Positions 9,965 to 21,069 of a stretch of 64,000 nt of DNA are shown piece after piece. A model generated the notes under the pieces. It was not told the DNA's origin. It saw only the letters and a program-made list of their open reading frames with translations, and did no database searches. This DNA comes from Sarcomyxa edulis. Lineage: Eukaryota > Basidiomycota > Agaricomycetes > Agaricales > Mycenaceae. Every line of letters begins with the position of its first letter. Position 1 is the stretch's first letter. The translations under genes and the position numbers were made by a program. Location: NCBI GenBank assembly GCA_009761415.1, contig QUOL01000007.1, positions 372,001 to 436,000 of the forward strand, written 5' to 3'.

Positions 9965-10616
9965 CTAAGTATGAATGAAAACAGACCCTGCTTCGTACGC
10001 GTCCACCATGGCCTCGAGAGCTCCAGCCTCCGTGGCATGCCTGGAGGAAATGGCGTGCGGAACGCCGCTGACGTATGGGGAGGCCGCAGGCCTGGTAATA
10101 AGTGTATCAGTATTGAGGGTGGAATTAGGTGAATGGGATATTCACCATCCGTTGAAGATTCCGACAGCAAGGCCACGCGAAACGGCGAAGAAGGGGCCTT
10201 GAGCTCCTGCCCGAGGCAGCTGAGACCTGGCAGGCTGGCCAGGGAGGGCCGATGCAGGGGCAGGCGCGTATAGGATCGGGGGAGGCCCAGCAGCAGTAGG
10301 TGCGACAGAAGAGCCTGCAATGGCATTTTCGACCGTGGTGCGGAGGTGGACAAGGTCGGGTAGTTCGCCGGGCGTGGTCATGATGCCCACCAGGCAGATG
10401 ATGGCATTGGTAGAGGCGGCATCGAGGTTTACAGTAGTCAGTAGATGTATGAGATTCGCTAGAAATTGTGAATGATTAGCGTGATGAGGTAACAAGAGAG
10501 AAAAAGTCATGCTGACCCATTTCAGGGCTTAGTCCGTTGTCCCCAGCAGTTGCGGAAGATGTCTGGGTCTGGGCATCTTCAGCAGCGGGCGAAGACAAAG
10601 AAGAGATTTCGGACAT
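9965..10616 (-). CDS. RNase H1 N-terminal/viroplasmin-like small protein
   Basis: Three exons on the minus strand, 10616-10517, 10458-10146 and 10091-9965, give 179 residues. The C-terminal half reads FFAVSRGLAVGIFNGW then ASPYVSGVPHAISSRHAT and EAGALEAMVDAYEAG. This fits the RNase H1 N-terminal/viroplasmin fold signature (aromatic-V-x-R-G-x-x-x-G-I-[YF]-x-x-W, then a G-[VF]-x-x-A and a helical EA(L)xAM tail). Intron 2 falls exactly inside the conserved Trp codon, which supports the model. The N-terminal half has a Ser/Thr-rich start, a helix (NLIHLLTTVNLDAAS) and a Pro/Ala linker. No RNase H catalytic domain is attached. In RNase H1 this domain binds RNA/DNA hybrids; here a nucleic-acid-binding role is inference. 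It is divergent with the next gene (377-bp spacer). Confidence 0.75.
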
Positions 10617-10992
10617 TTGGGGGGAGTGAGTCAGTGAGGTCCTAGAGAGCGATAGCTTCAACTTGAAGGAGCGACGAGGATCTCTTTATGAGGATGGTGA
10701 GAATAGGCCATCTGCGTTGGGCATCGAAGTGCCAACGAAGTGCGAAGCACGTTGTGTAGTTGTGTATACTATCAAGTTGAGAAATCGAAGCAAGCGCCCA
10801 CTTTGTACGTCAACACTTTGTACGTCAATATCAATAATCCGGAATCCGCGGAAACCTTATTCTCTGATCTCTGAATGCAACACCTTCCTGGGATAATCCT
10901 CGAATTCGAATTCTGCGATGCATGTACACGGTACAAGATAGATAATAAGAGGGTACGTTCGTCCTGTTCCTTTGCCCTGCGACCCCCCAGCA

Positions 10993-11888
10993 ATGTCGCT
11001 CAATAAAGTCCGACAGCTTCACATAGCCCAACAGAAGGAGGCGTGCAATCTCACTACATGCGACCATTCCACAAGCCCCGCAACACTCCAGACATTCCCC
11101 TAGTATGCTCAGTTATGTGCACTCGCTGCTTCCTCTCTGACTTTCTTTCAGCCCACTTGAACCTGGTGGAGAGCCGATCCCCCCCTCACTTTTATATCGT
11201 TACCTGGACTTCTACAGATGTCCACGTCCCATCTGCTTCTGCAATGCCACCTGCTTATTCACTACTAAGGATGGCAAGACCACTATCAGCTGCGCGGACC
11301 AGGTTTGCGAATTCCACGGTATGCTCTACGGATTCTTACATCCTCACTTCAAGTTCTAATTTCTTTATCAGTTGTCGCAGACGATATTCTCCATTCTCAA
11401 CATGCATCGACTTTGTTCAACTGTTATCGACGTGAGTCGGCATTTCGTCTACGATCCACGATCCACTAACGAGACTTTCAGGTATGAGCCGCCCGGCTTC
11501 GGCAAACTCGTATCTTACACCTTGTCCCATACCCTCCAGGCGTCCCGAAGCCGAAGCCTTAACAGGTGTGCCCGTACCCAGCTGCTTCATTGATCTCACC
11601 TTGCTGCGAGCTCAGCGCAATCGTAAGTGCATCTTTTGGGGCCTGATTTCTGGGGGCTTTTGCACTAACAGTAATTTGTCTATATCAGGATCTCGTCTGG
11701 ACATTTCGTCCATCCCATCGACTTCCCTTCTATCTAAGGACGACACGGACGCTCTCAGCCGCATGGTCGAAGACTCAGGTGTCGCCTCCGAGGAATTCAT
11801 GGCCTGGTGGCCGCTTTGCAGAGGATGCAATCATCGGGTCTGGAGATCTCAGATGGGGGGGCACGTTTGCGACTTGAGAGATTTGTAG
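10993..11888 (+). CDS. Cys-rich hypothetical protein (225 aa)
   Basis: Five exons, 10993-11102, 11152-11318, 11372-11431, 11482-11622 and 11689-11888, join without frame breaks to 225 residues starting MSLNKVRQLHIAQQ. Residues about 60-93 hold a dense Cys cluster (RCPRPICFCNATC...ISCADQVCEFH) and a second pair lies near the end (PLCRGCNHRVW...HVCDL). Both look like metal-binding knuckles, but the spacing matches no family I can name; a GRF-type finger was considered and lacks the Gly-Arg-Phe core. No membrane segment. It is transcribed divergently from the RNase H1 N-terminal-like gene, so the two may share a promoter. Confidence 0.62.
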
Positions 11889-12165
11889 CACTTGAGAGAT
11901 TTGTAGCTATTTCTTGGATCCACGCGTCGATTGTGATTGCAGATATTTCTTGGATTCACGGCCTGAAACTTGAAACGATAATATAAGAAATAAGAATTAT
12001 ATTTGAATCATTTTTTTTTGATACTACTTAGACTAAAGCTGAGGGCTTATTGCCGTGGCTTTAAGCTGGGTCGCAATCTACATATATTATCGTTCACCTA
12101 CGAAGCTGAGCGCTTATCGCCGTGGCGTTTAGCTGATTCGCAGTCTGTATTATCGCTCATATATT
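11872..12165 (+). repeat. short direct repeats downstream of Cys-rich gene
   Basis: An 18-bp repeat (ACTTGAGAGATTTGTAG) occurs twice and overlaps the stop codon of the upstream gene (about 11872-11907). TATTTCTTGGAT(T/C)CACG occurs twice nearby. A diverged tandem pair of about 65 bp (about 12033-12165) shares AAGCTGAG.GCTTAT.GCCGTGGC. No coding sense is evident. Confidence 0.55.
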
Positions 12166-12595
12166 CCAATTTGAAGGCGAATGCAAAAAAGATAATGAAT
12201 TTGAGTGCACCGCATAAAGAATCAGGTGAGAAGCCGGGCGTGAACCCTTCCGGATGGTTACGGCGAACACCACTCTCCATCATCTTCATCATCTGTCACT
12301 AAAAGCACAAATTGCTCAAGCCTCTGGAGGATCCAACACGACAGGCATTCGCTGCCCACACCCTTTTTGGGCCATGGAATTCCAAAGTCGCGCACACGTG
12401 TACGCTCGACGGAGGCGAGGCAAGACCATTCATATTTGTCGACTCACGTTGAACGTGAAGTCTCCAATCTTTTCCTCTCTTTCTTTCCCTCTTCATTCGC
12501 CTTCACCGCCTGCCGGAATCGGTACCCTTTTCGCGATGCGTAGCCCTCAGGGAGTACACACCGACACCGTAAGTCGTCTCGTTCTACGATAATCA
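12166..12595. other. promoter/leader region of large Pro-rich gene
   Basis: No separate gene. An upstream ATG at 12537 opens a short frame that could splice (gtaagt at 12570, acceptor just after 12596) into the next gene as an alternative N-terminus, but the ATG at 12596 has the better context. Confidence 0.4.
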
Positions 12596-15500
12596 ATGGC
12601 GACTAATCTATCAAAAAAGGAGGACGAATACGCTGGAGCCTACGAATCCCTCGACGATGATGACATCCTCTCATCGCAGGCTGGCGTGTCTCAAGAAGGA
12701 GGAGGGCGTTACACTGATCCTAACCCCGACTCCCTCATCACCCCGACAAAACTACGACAGAAGATCACCCTCAGTGAAAAGGCCCTCCCCACCAGCATGA
12801 AATCACAAATTCGACGATCTAACCTACAGGTTGCTGACAGCGTCACCGATGCCAGTAACGTCGCGACTCTCCCTGCACCTCCTTCAAACCCCCTGACCCT
12901 TCCAGCGTCTCTCGCGATTGCGCCAGATCCCACGACCCCAGAGGCTCCCATGTCCCAAAACCTACCTCCAAACCTCATGTCTCCGACAAACCCCTTCGAC
13001 CTTACCCTGGATCTCAACGATCTCAACCTCGACAACCCCAATTCCATTTTGGTCGACCCGTTCCAACTCGACACTGGCCTACAAGGGCTATTGGAGCACG
13101 ACGGGTTTCAAGACATCCCTTTACCCCCGCCTCCCCCTTCCCATCCTACAAACTCCATCCCAGACACCTCGGCTCCTGCGACCCTACACCTACAGAGTCT
13201 CGGACATGAAACTCCGCAATCCGAGACTCCGCAACCCCAAACTCCCGTTCGATCCCAGTCGCCGCTCGAGGAGAAGGCGAGTGTGGGCCGTCTGGGGTCC
13301 AAGTATGAGGGGATCCTAGAGGCTGGCTTTAAGGAGATGGATGAGATTATTGCGCGGCTAGCAAGAGAGACGAAGATTACCTCGGAGCAAGTCCAAGTGC
13401 GATACAAAAAACGTAACGAGCCGTCGTCGATGTCCGCGAACTATTGGAATTTGTACCAGGCCTACCACAAAGCAAACGTCTCGGAGGAGATGGGGAGACT
13501 AGAAGATGGGTATCACATCGGAGGTAAGTCTCCTTATGTAACATAGATTATCGAGGCTCCCCCACTTACGCAGACGCACTCTGGCCAGCTCGCGACATCA
13601 CGACAGCGCACCGACGAAAATGCTACAAGCTTTTCAAGCAGGAGTACCCTGATAATTGGAAGGAGATTCTGGAGGTGGAGACCTCACTCAACCGACTTGG
13701 AGCCACACCAAGTACGCTTCAAGAACGCTCGCGGTGCTTCAGGAGATTGTTCACGACGATCACCCATGTGGTAAGGATCTACATTTCATCATGAAACCCC
13801 GAATTAACAAGACATAGCTTGACAGCTGGCGTGTCAAACACGGCTTCGAATCGGCGCTCGTATCCAGCGGGAATAGGGTCAACGAGGATGGAACGTTGTC
13901 AGCGCAGCACACCACTGAAGGTGTTACAAGGGTGAGTGCCTTTCCCTCATGCATCTCTACAAGCGTACTCAGATAATCCCGTAGTTCTGGCTAGAAGTCT
14001 GTCGTGCAGATCCTGAGGATATCCCCGGACATTTCCAAGCCCACGCCTTGTAAGTGACAAATTGAATTCCACATGGCCTTTCGTTGTTCTAATCCCAGTT
14101 TAATCCACAGCCACGCGGAGTCTCTCGCCCAAGTCAACTTAGTATGGCAAGACGAAGAACTTCCCAAGATTACCTCCAGCGACTCCGCCAAGGCCCACCA
14201 AATCGTCGAGAAACTCAAAACCATCCTCATCACCTGTGCCAAAACCGCTGGGATCGTGCTCCGAGAAAAATCGATGGCCTGGAAGGGCCTTCCAGGAGTA
14301 CTCGCCCAACACGATGTACAGCTCCGCGATTATCCCGAAGGCGTGGCACCGCCTGGCGGCATAGACAAGGGGAAAGGAATTGCAGGGTTGAAGCTTCTAG
14401 AGTTGCAGACCCTCCTGGAGGCGTTCGAAGGTCCCAATCCCCCATTCTTCAGGCCAATCTCCAAGGCAGAGGACAAAAAAGGTAAATACGTCCACTTCCA
14501 TCCAACAACACAAGTACTAAGACCTTATATCTAGGCCTCGGTTCCTTGAAAACTCCAGTAATCATTGGAACGGCTCCACCCGCCGATTCGAAACACAATT
14601 TCGGGATCGAAGTCTTTGCCAATGGATCGATAACCCGTACTGGACTTCCCCGTGTTGCTCTGGAACTACCTAAATCGACGACAGCAACGTCTACGACAAC
14701 GACAAAGAAGAAGACGAAGAAGGCAATGCCTGGGCGCATGATGGCCCAAACCTGGAAGAATCCTCCTCCCAAGAGGAACAAGGCGATCGACCCCGAGGTA
14801 CTTTCAGTCTCATCATCCTCTCCCCCCTCCCATAATCTTCGAGCGCGAACCCGCGATACGAAAGGGGCAATTGTGCCAAGTCAGCCCAAAACACGGAAGA
14901 GGCAGGTGGAGGTGGAGGTGGTGTTGGACGTGCCTCCGAAGAAGAAGCGTAAAGGTGTGGTCCATTTCGCGTCAGACGACGACGCGCCCAAAGTCGCGAA
15001 GGAACCCCGACCAAAACCACGCCCTGTCGCAAAAAGGGTTCACACCGAGTCGGAGGGCTCGGACGACGAGGGCTCTTCCAAGAAGAGCCGTCACGAGAGT
15101 CCGTCGGGGAATAGCTCTGTTCATGAAGTTAATCCCCTACCTCCTGCCGGTTTAACACAGGCTGAAACCCGAGTCCCTGCTCTCACATCGACGCCCCCCC
15201 CTCTTCCCAATTCCAACCAGGCCAAGAGCCCAGGAACAACCAAGACTCCTCCTCCAATGCCTCCCGTGGATTCTTCCACATCTACGCCTCCCCCTCGTAT
15301 GATTGTAACTCCAGTTCCAGCACGTCCCCCTCCTATCTCACCTCGTATCGACGCTGGAATAAACCTGAATTCAGCCGGTCCCCCTCCTATCCCACCTCGT
15401 ATCAACGCCGGAATAAACTTTGATTCAGCTCGTCCCCCTCCTATCCCACCTCGTATCAACGCTGGAACAAACTTTGATTCAGCTCGTCCCCCTCCTATCC

Positions 15501-16006
15501 CACCGCGTATCGATACTGGAACATACCTTGGTCAACAAGTCGGAGCCCCTCTTCCAGCATTCGGCCACGGCATCCCTCATCCTCAGGGTCTAACACCACA
15601 GACATATCCAACAAGCTCCGGCAGCGACAGATCGGGGGATGGAGGTTCGAGTAGAAAGGGAGAACTCGGACGAGATGGAAGGGATGGTCCCGATCTACAT
15701 TATCCATATGCATACCCGCCTCCTAGCTATCCATACGGCTACCCAGGGGATCCCAGGTCGTACCGCCCAGATCCTCGCCTCTTCGATCCCTATGCAAGAG
15801 GGCCATATGGATGGGACGGAACGGCGCACCAGGGAGCGCGCCACGGTTACGATCGATACAGTCCCTACCCGCCTCATCCTCATCACCAACCGTCGAGCTC
15901 GATGCAAGGCGATGGTGCGGTACTATACCCGCCCTTGCGACATGCGACACCCCATGAAGGACCTCGCTCGGCGACACCTACCTCGTTCCCCCCAGGTCCC
16001 CAATAG
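12596..16006 (+). CDS. large nuclear-type Pro-rich protein (1048 aa)
   Basis: Unrecognised. Six exons, 12596-13523, 13574-13770, 13818-13931, 13985-14049, 14111-14481 and 14535-16006, give 1048 residues. The N-terminal third is disordered and rich in Pro/Ser/Thr/Asp. A folded-looking central part follows (ITSEQVQVRYKKRNEPSSMS, YNLYQAYHKANVSEE-like, HAESLAQVNLVWQDEELPK), with helical segments and conserved-looking Trp and Cys residues. After about residue 620 the sequence is low complexity, with an SV40-like nuclear localisation signal (PPKKKRK), acidic patches (ESEGSDDEGSS), four 18-residue repeats with core PPPIPPRI, and a Tyr/Pro/Gly-rich tail. I infer a nuclear, partly disordered protein; function unknown. 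Confidence 0.7.
15320..15535 (+). repeat. 54-bp coding tandem repeat, four copies
   Basis: Four in-frame units (15320, 15374, 15428, 15482) encode 18-residue repeats of the form A-[RG]-PPPI-[PS]-PRI-[DN]-[AT]-G-x-x-x-x-x-x. Copies 2 and 3 are closest; copies 1 and 4 have diverged at the edges, as expected for expansion from the centre. Confidence 0.85.
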
Positions 16007-16911
16007 TTGGTGACGATAACGATAAGTATCATCTTGGACCATCGTCAGACTGTTCCGTCTGTCCTTTTTCCTTTTTCCTTCTTTCTTGGACCATCCCCCA
16101 TTCTTGTGCTATCTCTTGCTGTCGTTGTATCGCCGTCACCCGCCCTCCTGAAATTTGGTACATCCGTCCCCGTCGTCGCCTTGCTGTCTTGTCCATCTAT
16201 ACTTGCTTTGTCTATCCGTCCTCGTCGTTGTCTTGCTGCTGCCGGGCCTGGAGCCCTTTCGTGTACTTACTTACTGCTACTTACTCACCTACCTACTTAC
16301 CTACTGCTGCTAAATCTATCGCTTGCTCATGACTTGTGTTTGACAAACAAATAAGCAAAATGAAATAAAACATTAGAGTATAGAAATTAACAAAGGAAAG
16401 ATTATCTGTAGAATGACAAAGAAAACATAATCCAGGAGAATATGCGCAAGGAATGATCATCCAGGAGAATATGCGTTACTACGATTGACTACGGCGGGGG
16501 ACACACGAAGGGCACACGAAGGGAGAGATGGGATCCCCGATTGAGTGCCGTATCGGGAATTGGCTGGTAAGAATCGAGGGGATTATTACCTACCAGGATG
16601 GTTACTGCCGGTAAACTAACCCTGCCTCGAAGGGGGACAAAGTGCTGCCCGGGGTGAGTGGCCTAGTACGACGGAACCCATATTTAAGTCGCGTACTCAT
16701 TACGATGCGACTCGAACGTCAGACGCTGATGTTCAACGTTCGATGCTCAACAACTTGGAGGATGTTCACTGATCATTTTGCTGATCATGCATGCATGAGG
16801 AAGAGACTCAAGCTACTCAAGCTCGAAACGGTTCACGCTGCGTAGTAGCTATTTATAGCTGGTTACCATTTCCATCGATCGCGTCTCTTCGACTTTCGTT
16901 CAGAAACAGCC
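16007..16911. other. intergenic, promoter of ATG7
   Basis: No gene seen. The region contains a 16-bp direct repeat (TCCAGGAGAATATGCG, about 16431 and 16460), a doubled GCACACGAAGG, and TGATCA palindromes near 16770-16790. The last part is presumably the ATG7 promoter. Confidence 0.4.
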
Positions 16912-19482
16912 ATGCCTATCGTTCAATTTGCGCCATTCTCATCCCTAGTCCAGCCCTCATTCTGGCACGAACTTACAAACCTAAAGATCGATGTGCTACG
17001 ATTGTCTGACGAAGCCGTACCTATCAGTGGGTCGTACACTGTTGGCCGGTCGGTGAAAGACAGAGAAACAGGGCAGGAAATAGCTCTAGGATGCAATTTC
17101 ACTGTAGGATCAGAATCATTCGATACATCTCTGAAGTGAGTGCGTTTAATTTGATTGATGCAGTCTCTGTGACGCGAAAAACGTAGGCCATCATCTGGTT
17201 CCATCGCAGCTGGTGGGCTGCTGAAGAATTACAACACCATAGAGGAATTCAAAGCTGCCGACAAGACCTTGCTTTTCAATCAGGAAGCAGACAAGGTGTG
17301 TGCATTGCGCTCTGCATATCGGATAATTACTTGATCTGGTATAGATATGGCAAAACATTGTCTCAACAAGAAGTACTACACTTCTCACCCAATTCCTTCT
17401 TATCACGTACGCCGATCTGAAGAAATACAAGTACTACTACTGGTTTGCTTTCCCGTCGTTTGTCTCCAAACCTGCTTGGGAGATCAAGGATCCCGGCTGG
17501 AAGGCTGCGAGTGACGAATTTACGATCGAAACGGTCCGTGCCGATAACTACAGTCGATACTAGCATGCTCATTGTCATTATATGAATGTTTCAGATGAAG
17601 TCCATTCATGATCAGCTTCACACCAATCCAACTCCGTTCTTCTTGGTGCGGCCATCCGCGAATGGCGTGGAGGTGGCACCAGTGGATGAATATGACAAGT
17701 TCTTTGCCAATATACCTCCTTATTCGCGTACCATCGGTTTTATTGACCCCTCTGCCTTACCGGACAACCCGGGCTGGCCTTTGCGAAATCTCCTCGCCTA
17801 TCTCCGTGCTATCCATCTAGTGACGACTTCAACACTCCGTATCGTCTGCTGGCGTGACAATGAACTCCCTGCAGGTGACCACGTCTGGAAGAGTCGAGTC
17901 GGATATCTGGAGATTGGAGAGACTCAGTCTGACGTCAGCGTAAGGCCCAGCGCTGTCGGGTGGGAGAAGAACGTGAATGGTAAACTTGGACCAAGAGTAG
18001 CGGACTTGGCCCCCATGATGGATCCTACTCGGTAGGTCGATCACCACGATAGTTCGACTATTATTGATCGCATACCATAGGTTGGCAAACCAAGCTGTCG
18101 ATTTGAATCTCAAGCTCATGCGATGGCGTATATTACCAGCCTTGGACTTGGACAAGGTGTCTTCAACGAGGTGTCTGCTCCTGGGCGCTGGAACCCTTGG
18201 GTGTTATGTCGCTCGTACGCTGATGGTAAGTTCTACTCCCATCATTGACAGTCCCCTCTCAATCGTCATTATTGTTTCAGGGCTGGGGAGTCCGCACAAT
18301 CACGTTCGTCGACTCTGCACGGGTTTCATTCTCCAATCCAGTTCGTCAACCACTGTTTGAATTCGAGGATTGCCTCGATGGTGGAAAGCCCAAGGCAGCA
18401 TGTGCAGCAGACCGGCTGAAGAAGATATATCCCGGAATAGTAGGTCCTATCTCATGCATTGTGGAATGTGGTATTGATTGCAAGCAGAATGCCAATGGAT
18501 ACAACCTTTCTATCCCGATGCCAGGACATCCGATTCCTCCTGGCTCCGTAGATCAAGCCAAAGAAGACGTCAAGACCTTGGAGAAATTATTTGATGACCA
18601 CGATGTTGTATTCTTACTCATGGATTCCAGAGAAAGCAGATGGCTGCCTACCGTCATGGGTGCCGCCAAGGGGAAGGTAATACACTGCATTGTCCAGAGG
18701 TTCATGCGTTGCTGAATCTACAGCAGATTGTCATGAACGCAGCACTAGGTTTCGATACTTTCCTCGTCATGAGGCATGGGGCAAGAGCTTCGACGTCTAC
18801 TGGAACTCGTTTGGGGTGTTATTATTGTAACGATATCGTCGCACCTGCCGATGTGCGTGAGCTTTCACTTTCTATTGGCAGACATGAGTTGACTCCCTCG
18901 TTAGTCGTTGACGGATAGAACACTTGACCAAATGTGTACCGTTACGCGTCCTGGTCTTGCTTCAATTGCAGCGTCAACAGCCGTAGAACTCCTCGTTTCG
19001 CTCCTCCAACATCCAGACGGGTATGTCATTGTCAAATAAGCTAGTCCTAGGTGTATCTCAGGAAACTTATTCTCGACTATAGTGTTCATGCTCCAGCTCC
19101 TCCCCCTCAACCAAACAACGAGCTCGCAGATCCCAGCACAAGCGGCAGTGTTCTAGGACTTGTTCCTCATCAACTCCGCGGTTATTTAGCGCAATTCAGA
19201 AACATGCATATCGTCGGTGCAGCTTACGATCGGTGCAGTGGATGTTCCGAAACCGTAAGATATTTCTTCATTCTTTTGCCCGTATATACTGATGCCACTC
19301 GTTCATTCCAGGTCCTCAAAGCGTACGAAACTCTGGGTTTCGAGATGTTACTTCAAGCGTTCAATGACGAGAAATATCTTGAGAAGTTGACGGGATTGGA
19401 TCAGCTGTACGCGGAGGGGCAGGCCGCTTTGGAGAGCGTGGATTGGGATGAAGCAGATAGCGAAGAGGGGGAAGGATTCTGA
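16912..19482 (+). CDS. ATG7: autophagy E1-like enzyme Atg7
   Basis: Ten exons (16912-17135, 17187-17295, 17345-17533, 17595-18031, 18081-18225, 18281-18676, 18724-18852, 18905-19020, 19083-19254, 19312-19482) give 695 residues, the usual length for Atg7. The protein is the homodimeric E1 that adenylates the C-terminal Gly of Atg8 and Atg12 and passes them to Atg3 and Atg10. The N-terminal domain starts [18 protein letters not shown]. The ATP-binding motif is [18 protein letters not shown], followed by [19 protein letters not shown]. The catalytic Cys lies in [20 protein letters not shown] late Cys pair (YDRCSGCSE) matches the family. The acceptor at 18904 was chosen because it restores the [11 protein letters not shown] context. 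The frame is intact throughout. Confidence 0.96.
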
Positions 19483-19715
19483 GGGGGAATTCTGTGGAAT
19501 CACAAACTAAAGGAAATATACCCGTACAGAAGTCATGACTTGGTTTTTCTGGTTGATACTAACCCGTGTAACTTACATTTCGATAAAATTTCTTGTGTAA
19601 TGCTTCTCAAGCTTGACCGCGAAGGTCGAAACACTGTAAGCTTGGACTAGGAACCCGGTATTACCGAACAAATCTCAGGCCTTACTTTCCACCGAGCAAG
19701 GAGAACATGACGTCC

Positions 19716-20013
19716 TCATCTTGAGCTTGATGACTCTCGATTGTCCAAGGTTGACGCGTTGCCGTTATATTTCTGAACTGAAACAGCTAGCTGTAAGAAC
19801 AGAAATACCCTCATGACTCACTTTGTTGCAGCTGGATGCCGAATCCAAGACGCTTCATCTTTGAGACCCAGATAGTCCGAGTCAATGCACTAGTCTAAGT
19901 ATATGTGGCGTTAAGAGGAGGTTTGACTCTCAATGTCATCGATGCTATAACCTGAGGGCTTACTCGTCAGTGGCACTAGAAGATTGATGTAACGCAGTGA
20001 GACTCGGGGCCAT
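19716..20013 (-). CDS. putative 59-aa protein, three tiny exons
   Basis: Unrecognised. Minus-strand exons 20013-19964, 19889-19822 and 19777-19716 with consensus introns (gtaagc...ctag, gtgagt...ttcag) join in frame to 59 residues: MAPSLTALHQSSSATD, then ALTRTIWVSKMKRLGFGIQL, ending in a Ser/Arg tail. It converges on ATG7, whose stop is 234 bp away. No known motif is visible. The support is only splice consensus plus frame, so it could be fortuitous; a transcript would decide. Confidence 0.4.
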
Positions 20014-21069
20014 ATGCTTAGGTGGCGGACTTGAATGTATATTTCTTCGGTTCCTCAGGTGGCTTTGGGGCTTTGAGATTCTGAGACAGTGAGAGTTGAG
20101 AGCTACGGATGGAGTTGACGCGGGGTTGACAAAGACGAGGACTGGGACGGAGGCCAAAAAGACTAAATATGGCACCCGGATTTGCACTCAGTTCCGATCA
20201 TATGTTCCGATTGTCATCCTTATATCTCCTCCCAACGAATGTACGTTACGACGCTCAATCTTTCAGGTAAACAAAGTGTTCTTGCAAGATTCAAAATCTC
20301 TCCGGTCCCGATGAAACTCTCTGCTATTTTGAGGGATGTCTAGGTTCCGACTTGCACCGTTCGCGACGGATGCATGCAGTCAGTGGAACGCTTCCAATTG
20401 GCAGTCAGTCACAAACTTTGTCAAAATCATCAGCTCGCTTACAGTAACAAACCTTGAAAAATCCACAAGGACAGCATCCGGACTCTTACGAATGGTATGT
20501 TAATCAGCTCATGACATTTGGGCATGCCCGAGTTCACCTCGTAATGACAATGAAAGCTTACAACGAGGAGCGACGCGTTGATAGGTGAAAGACGACGAAG
20601 TAACAGTTAAGGTAGGCTTTTACTGGGATTTTCCAATTTCTGTGTACTCAAGTTTCGAACAGATCCCTATACCCAACGGCCCTTTGGTGAGCGCCTATAA
20701 GTGAGTTCTTCAGGGCTCGTGACGCTTCGGGATTACCATATTAACACTGGGGACGTTCGGAAAGCAGGTTTCATAAGGAATCATCGCCAAAATTCATCTT
20801 CCGATGCCTATGTATGTGTATAAGCGGATCACATGCATGAGTTCTTCTTTGGTCGCGTCGGGATGCCGAATTGTCGCGGATGATCCACACCATTAGAGTT
20901 TCCACCGAGGTGCTCTATAGGGATTACGGAGACATTGACTCGATATGACGATGCTTTGAATGGTTCCGTGCAGGTTTTGTGCAGTGAAACGGTATATATA
21001 AGGTCTTGGTCGGGAAATGGGAACATCGAGTTCATACTCTCAGTCCTCGACTACTCAAGCATCTTACTC
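20014..21069. other. intergenic, promoter of zinc-cluster factor
   Basis: No gene seen. A TATA-like run TATATATA lies at 20993-21000, 70 bp before the ATG at 21070. Confidence 0.45.

Noticed and set aside
16642..16845. 67-codon open frame (+) upstream of ATG7
   Set aside because: Sits in the presumed ATG7 promoter/leader, with no protein-like features.
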